DNA of 42,500 nucleotides from Symbiodinium natans (lineage: Eukaryota > Sar > Dinophyceae > Suessiales > Symbiodiniaceae), in contig CAJNDS010000361.1 in the NCBI GenBank assembly GCA_905221605.1, forward strand, positions 1 to 42,500, in the 5' to 3' direction. Of this stretch, positions 38,397-42,500 are shown piece by piece (position 1 is the first letter of the stretch; each line of letters starts with the position of its first letter). The translations under genes and the position numbers were made by a program. Under the pieces are notes generated by a model. The model saw nothing but the letters and a program-made list of their open reading frames with translations. It had not been told where the DNA came from and did not search any database.

Positions 38397-38815
38397 GTTA
38401 GGGTTTAGGGTTTAGGGTTTAGGGTTTAGGGTTTAGGATTTAGGGTTTACCTGCATAACCTTTGCGGGCTTAAATTTCCGCCTTTTGGGAAACAGGCGCC
38501 TGCAAGGGGTTGCGGACAAAAATATAGCCTGCAGGCGTATTGTCATAAACGCGCATGTTTTCAGGCGAGTACGAGTTTAGGATAGTATGGGACCCTATTT
38601 GAGACCCCCCCAAGAATAGGCTGTTCCAACGTGCTTGTATGAAGCCAAAAATGTCTCGAATTCGTTCCAACATGATTGTTCCAGCACACGAATGAGAGAG
38701 ATTCGGAAATAGAGGGGTTCGTTGTCGTCCCAGCATGTTTTTGATCAAAGGAAACACAGGGGGGAGGTCTGTCAACTTTCGGGCTGCAGGCGTCTTTGAG
38801 GGCAGGCTTGCAGGC

Positions 38816-39140
38816 GGAGTCGAGCGATTGTTGTAGAGTTTGGAGGAAGACTAGGCCTGAAGACGGGTGAACATTGCAGGCGTAATTACGTGAACAACGG
38901 GCGCAATTTCATGAACGACGGGCGTATTTACCCGTGCACCCTCGCAGCACAATTTCCAGGAGGTGCCGGCTTGAGTGATTTTTGTGGAGTTTGGGGGAAG
39001 ATTTAGGCCTGAACACGGCTTTTGGGGGTGAACATTGCAGGCGTAATTACATGAACAACGGGCGTAATTTCATGATCAACGGGCGTATTTACCCGTGCAC
39101 CCCCGCGGCACAATGTCCAGGAGGTGCCGGTTTAGGGTTT
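38816..39140. repeat. Tandem duplication, unit about 163 bp
   Basis: Two adjacent copies share TTGTGGAGTTTGG, GGTGAACATTGCAGGCGTAA, GAACAACGGGCG, GGGCGTATTTACCCGTGCAC and CCAGGAGGTGCCGG. The core contains several GGGCG(T/C)AA(T)TT repeats. Intronic, no gene. Confidence 0.85.
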
Positions 39141-39570
39141 ACAGAGTTTCGGTTTTCGGGTGTAGGCTAGAAAGAGTCTTGTTTCAGGATGTGGGCTGTG
39201 TGGGGGAGCCAATTCATGTTAAGACGCATGGGATCTGAGGATTGCCCTAGCAGATCTCCTTTTAAATTGTTGGGCAAGGCAACGCCAAGAACTTCAGATG
39301 GCTATTTAGGGCTGAGGGATCGCGATCAGGGTTCGAGACACACAGAGGCCTAAAAGGCTACAGGCGGAATTTCGGGCTGCAGGCGTTCAATCCCAGAACG
39401 GGCAAAAAAAGTGCCTGTCCAACCGGCGGGCGCTATTTTGAGCCCGAGGGTTCCCCAGGTAGGGTTTAGGGTTTAGGGTTTAGGGTTTAGGGTTTAGGGT
39501 TTAGGGTTTAGGATCGCCAACCCTAAGCCCGACTCCCTAAACCCTAAACCCTAAACCCCAAGTGCGCCAG

Positions 39571-39655
39571 GCGTGAGGAGGCGATCGAAAGGTTCAACAA
39601 CTACGTCCAGGGGCCCCTGCGCGCTGCGTGCTTGGATAGCATCGGGCATGAGCAG
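39571..39655 (+). CDS. Exon AIERFNNYVQGPLRAACLDS
   Basis: Acceptor GCGCCAG|G, reads REE then this peptide and IGHEQ, ending GAGCAG|GACGGC (GA donor, phase 0). An in-frame TGA lies 12 bp beyond, so splicing is needed. The FN.YV.GPLR motif is conserved in the remembered family. Confidence 0.88.
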
Positions 39656-39754
39656 GACGGCAGAAATTGACTAAGGGTTTAGGGTTTACGGTTTAGGGTT
39701 TAGGCTTTAGGGAAAGCTGGTAAAAACTGCAGCCCCTAACCCAAAACCCTACAA

Positions 39755-39890
39755 TATATATACATACATATATATTTATTTATTTATATTTACATTTATC
39801 TTCATATTTATATTTATATTTATTTTTATATTTATTTATACATATCATATCATATATATATATATATCTATATATTCATTTATTTAAGCC
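39755..39890. repeat. AT-rich tract (ATATTT repeats)
   Basis: About 135 bp of ATAT/TATTTA simple sequence in the intron before the exon at 39943. A similar tract is at 16758-16835. Confidence 0.9.
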
Positions 39891-39942
39891 CTACACCCTT
39901 AAGAAGCCTTACGAGAGCTCAAGCAGACAGAAAGCCCAGAAG

Positions 39943-40013
39943 GACGTGCCACTGCACCTTTGCTTCATCTGCTTCCTGCCCATGTCCTTCTACGGCGCGG
40001 TCAACGCAGCTGG
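39943..40013 (+). CDS. Exon with membrane segment LCFICFLPMSFYGAVNAA
   Basis: Acceptor CAGAAG|GAC in phase 0 (DVPLH...), ends GCTGG|GAGGGT (GA donor, phase 2). The exon at 40365 supplies G to give glycine. Probable transmembrane helix. Confidence 0.85.
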
Positions 40014-40364
40014 GAGGGTTAAGGGTTGAGGGTTAAGGGTTTAGGGCTTCGGGCTTAGGGTTTAGGGTTTAGGGTTTAGGGTTTAGGATTAAGGGTTTAG
40101 GGTTTAGGGTTTGGGCTTCGGGTTAAGGGGGGTCAGTTTATGGTGCCTGAAAACCCAGACCAAGCCCGGAGCCCTGAACCCTAGCTTGTCCAACTCCTAA
40201 GCCGAAGCCCCTCAAAAGACCCTAAGCCTTATGAACCCTGCACATCCTATGCACCCGATATAAACCCCGTAAAACCCTAAACCCTAAACCTGAACCCTGA
40301 ACCCTAAACCCTAAACCCTAAACCCTAAACCCCACCTCGCGGAGGTCACCCCGTTCGCCAGCAG

Positions 40365-40443
40365 GGATTGCAACCTAAACTTCGCCACCATCGGCTTTTC
40401 GAACGAATATCACATGATGGCGACGTTTGGCCTCAGCCTCTTG
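40365..40443 (+). CDS. Exon DCNLNFATIGFSNEYHMMAT
   Basis: Acceptor CAGCAG|G, continues FGLSLL and ends CTCTTG|GCTTAA (GC donor, phase 0). If not spliced, a TAA at 40447 would end the protein, which is the alternative C-terminus. Confidence 0.8.
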
Positions 40444-40875
40444 GCTTAAAGCGCTTTGTGACCCTAAGCCCTGAACCCTAAGCCTGAATCCCTAAACCCT
40501 AAACCCTAAACCCTAAACCCCTAAACCCTAGACCCCTAAGCCCTAAGCCCTGTGGACTGGATGCCATGCTCTTTTCACGCAGCCCTTCTTCGAAGGTCCA
40601 TGCCATGTTATTGGGAGAAGTAGCCCAGATAAGGTTACTAGCTGTCACTACAGCCCTCCCCTACTGAGAGCCCTAAACCCTACCTAAACCGTAAACCCTA
40701 AACCCTAAAACCCTCTCTAGCCCTAAACTAGACCCCATGTAAACCCTTGAGGCTTCCCTAAACCCTCTAAATCCTAAACCCTAAACCCTAAACCCTAAAC
40801 TCCAAACCCCAAACCCTAAACCCTAAACCCTAAACCCTTTAAGGGCTCCCCGAAAGAGGCTGCCTCGCGACGCAG

Positions 40876-40974
40876 CTTCTCGTCTTCCCAATAACATTTC
40901 CGGTGCTCCTCCGCGTGCTGCAGCTGGTGGAGGCGGCGACCAGCTCATGGGCTGCTGGGCTGAGAAATCTGGGG
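40876..40974 (+). CDS. Exon with membrane segment LLVFPITFPVLLRVLQLVEA
   Basis: Acceptor GACGCAG|CTT in phase 0, directly extending ..GLSLL. Continues ATSSWAAGLRN to a stop at 40978. Possible donors are GCTGG|GCTGAG (40958) or GGG|GTTTAA (40974). Either this is the last exon, or short islands downstream follow. The opposite strand is also open but does not chain. Confidence 0.7.
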
Positions 40975-40993
40975 GTTTAAGGGCCGCTTCGGG

Positions 40994-41105
40994 TTCAGGG
41001 TTTAGGGTTTAGGGTTTAGGGTTTAGGGTTTAGGGTTTAGGGTTTAGGGTTTAGGGTTTAGGGTTTAGGGTTTAGGGTTTAGGTAGGGTTTAGGGTTTAG
41101 GGTTA
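40994..41105. repeat. TTTAGGG array
   Basis: About 15 heptamers with one TTTAGG-TAGGG irregularity, directly after the 40876 exon. Confidence 0.95.
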
Positions 41106-41223
41106 CATGGTCATAAGTATAGATGGAATGTGGCGCTGATTCGGGAAGGGCTGCATCCTGCATTTCTTCCCATTGCTCGCGGTATTTTGGGAGGGTTCCT
41201 CCACTTTCTCTAGCGCACGATCC

Positions 41224-41330
41224 CCAAACCCCAAACCCTAAACCCCAAACCCTAAACCCTAAACCCCAAACCCTAAACCCCAAACCCTAAACCCTAAACC
41301 CTAAACCCCAAACCCTAAACCCTAAACCTC
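41224..41330. repeat. CCCTAAA/CCCCAAA array
   Basis: Heptamers CCCTAAA and CCCCAAA alternate irregularly over about 15 units. Confidence 0.9.
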
Positions 41331-41413
41331 TGACTTCTTTTTGCATTTCTAGAATTTCTCACTTACTGATGCGTCGACTCAAAGAGTCCCTTTCCCCTGG
41401 CTTTTGTTGGCAG

Positions 41414-41459
41414 ATTTCGCAGCTTTGCTTTGCCTTTCGGAAGTGGTTTTTGCGTGTGG
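41414..41459 (+). CDS. Candidate exon ISQLCFAFRKWFL
   Basis: Acceptor TTGGCAG|ATT, ends GTGG|GTTTAGGG at a TTTAGGG array. Phase 0 start fits the GT-donor end of the exon at 40876. Short and unproven. Confidence 0.4.
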
Positions 41460-41540
41460 GTTTAGGGTTTAGGGTTTAGGGTTTAGGGTTTAGGGTTTAG
41501 GGTTTAGGGTTTAGGGTTTAGGGTTTAGGGTTTAGGCTCT
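41458..41540. repeat. TTTAGGG array
   Basis: About 11 heptamers. Confidence 0.95.
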
Positions 41541-41549
41541 AGAGTTTAG

Positions 41550-41779
41550 GGTGATTGTTTCGGTCCCGGCTTTTGGCGCTCCTACGTTGCGTTTACCAGG
41601 TTCTACTTGTCACTTTCGACATGTTACGCAGGATTTTGGTGTTTCCTGTCTTGGGTTGATCGGCTTGGCCTTTGCAACGCGGCCTTGAACTGTCCGATCT
41701 TTTGTGGGACGGGCGTGGGGTGGGGGGATGAGAACGCCAAAGCTGATTGTTTCCACAAGCAGCACAAGCCTAAAACCTG
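41550..41779 (+). CDS. Candidate terminal exon
   Basis: After TTTAG| a + frame stays open for about 75 codons (GDCFGPGFWRSYVAFTRFYL ... GDENAKADCFHKQ) to a TGA near 41777. Aromatic-rich first half, then a hydrophilic tail. It could be the C-terminus of the membrane protein, but the phase from 41459 does not match cleanly. Confidence 0.35.
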
Positions 41780-41814
41780 AAACCTGCTCTCTACTCGCCT
41801 TACCCTATGCCCTG

Positions 41815-42200
41815 CGAGCAGTGCAAGCCCCAAACCCTAACCCCTTCCCGCAGTGCAAGCACAAAGACCGGTCCCCATAGCATAATGCCACTCCCCTGAC
41901 TTCCATACAAGTAGTTTCCTGCAAGCCCCCAAAACAGCAGTGCAAGCATGAAACCTCAAGCGTGAAAAGCTCCAAAAAATGTGTTTCATACCCTAACCCT
42001 AAAACCCTAAACCCTAAACCCTAAAGTAGTGTCTGCAAGCCTCCAAAACAGCAGGGCAAGCCCCGACCCTCAAGCCTGAAAAGTTCCAAACCATGTGTTC
42101 TCAAAAAGGTAGCTTCTGCAAGCCTCCAACACAGCAGTGCAAGCCCGAAGCCTCACACCTAGTTAAAGGCCCCCAAAACATGTATTTCAAAGAAAGCCGT
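41815..42200. repeat. Tandem repeat, unit about 80 bp
   Basis: Four or five diverged units share CAGCAGTGCAAGC, CCTCAAGC(G/C)TGAAAAG, TCCAAAA(A/C)ATGTGT and TTTCTGCAAGCC(C/T)CC. A CCCTAAA stretch (41993-42024) sits inside. 42200-42500 holds no supported gene. Confidence 0.75.
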
Positions 42201-42500
42201 TTCTGAAAGCCCCCAAATCCTGAACGAGCCTTGCGAGTTTCACACCATAACGCCTCCAAACCCGCGCCACACACCAAGTAGGTCCGCTCATCACAAACCG
42301 TTCGGTTCATATGGGATCATATTTGCTTATCAAAGTTCAGGGTCCAAAAACAGTTAGGTCTTGGGGTTGACGGCTCATAGCAGGAGCTATACCCGTAAGC
42401 TAAAGGAGCGGGGGGAAGTGGTTCAAACAGCAACAAGATTAGCCCCCTCTAGGAAGGCTAGCTGATATGAGGTATCTGATTCCTTAACTCCTCTTCAGAA

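Larger units (their letters stand above)
20191..40974 (+). other. Large split gene: TIR-like multi-pass membrane protein (locus span)
   Basis: At least 16 exons from 21714 to 40974 join with matching phases into one protein, and two exons at 20191 and 20697 probably precede them. In order it carries VFISHTW, a hydrophobic FFVFFFFGQQ segment, LDKLCIHQTN, LPVFVARSAR joined to MLVLWDDTYFER, LWCNMEMATF, a FLPLWLAPWVLSSVLL membrane segment, a second membrane region (FFEVFPSFFVIV, then FLCYLPVALPTML), a charged stretch (HRLMLEQMASFD, AKCSVEADRPLVEEQ), AIERFNNYVQGPLR, then membrane segments LHLCFICFLPMSFYGAV and LLVFPITFPVLL. The order SHTW ... LDK.C ... VLW..TYF.RLWC..E matches the box order of a Toll/interleukin-receptor-like fold, and I recall this combination as recurrent in dinoflagellate predicted proteins (not checked). 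Function is unknown; signalling is inference. A copia element sits in one intron. The upstream start and final stop are not fixed. Confidence 0.8.

Noticed and set aside
40860-40960. Minus-strand exon (LHQLQHAEEHRKCYWEDEK)
   Set aside because: The frame is protein-like, but the + frame has a correct acceptor and phase after the previous exon and encodes an expected membrane segment.
4608-41540. A true chromosome end or telomere
   Set aside because: Arrays are short, occur dozens of times in both orientations and alternate with exons. None is at a window edge as a long terminal run.

Overview
The window looks like nuclear DNA of a dinoflagellate, most likely a Symbiodiniaceae-type alga. Four things point there. 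(1) Exons of only about 36-115 bp are separated by long introns whose donors are GT, GC or GA, and whose acceptors are almost always AG followed by G. (2) Telomere-like TTTAGGG/CCCTAAA arrays are scattered in both orientations through the whole window. (3) A Ty1/copia retrotransposon has the dinoflagellate-style integrase zinc finger (HNLTH...WCRHC). (4) A compact two-HMG-box gene is present. There is no bacterial operon structure, and I see no tRNA or rRNA gene.

Layout. 1-4,500: gene-poor, mainly tandem and palindromic repeats (GA/GAGC microsatellite, a ~60-bp satellite, a large GGTTGAAAT palindromic array, an ACTAGT-type array). 4,600-14,200: telomere-like arrays, microsatellites and several short exon-like islands on the + strand, including a possible signal-peptide first exon at 7,920 and hydrophobic exons near 9,200 and 10,370. 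14,756-15,430: an intact intronless gene for a two-HMG-box protein with a hydrophobic N-terminal leader. 16,700-20,075: more exon-like islands. About 20,190-40,974 (perhaps to 41,780): one large split gene on the + strand. From 21,714 onward its exons chain with matching phases into a multi-pass membrane protein with motifs VFISHTW, LDKLCIHQTN, MLVLWDDTYFER and LWCNMEMATF, resembling a divergent Toll/interleukin-receptor (TIR-like) domain followed by transmembrane segments. 26,509-33,882: a complete copia element with two identical 147-bp LTRs, inserted in a telomere-like array inside one intron of this gene. 35,540-38,030: a compositionally different block inside another intron, with exons of an apparently unrelated gene. 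41,800-42,500: a short tandem repeat and no supported gene.

How the parts relate. Many introns of the membrane-protein gene start with a TTTAGGG array and end with a CCCTAAA array, so the telomere-like repeats behave as inverted ends of introns rather than chromosome ends. Two introns also carry a shared terminal inverted repeat and a 5-6 bp target duplication that supplies the splice sites. They are introner-like insertions, and removing them with one duplication copy restores the reading frame exactly. The retrotransposon LTR begins with sequence closely resembling U6 snRNA. Its pol region is interrupted by one frame change, at a position with a well-phased -1 slippery heptamer, and by one in-frame TAA.

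Limits: no database search was possible. Exon calls rest on frame, phase, splice sites and remembered family motifs. Outside the 21,714-40,974 chain the exon calls are tentative.
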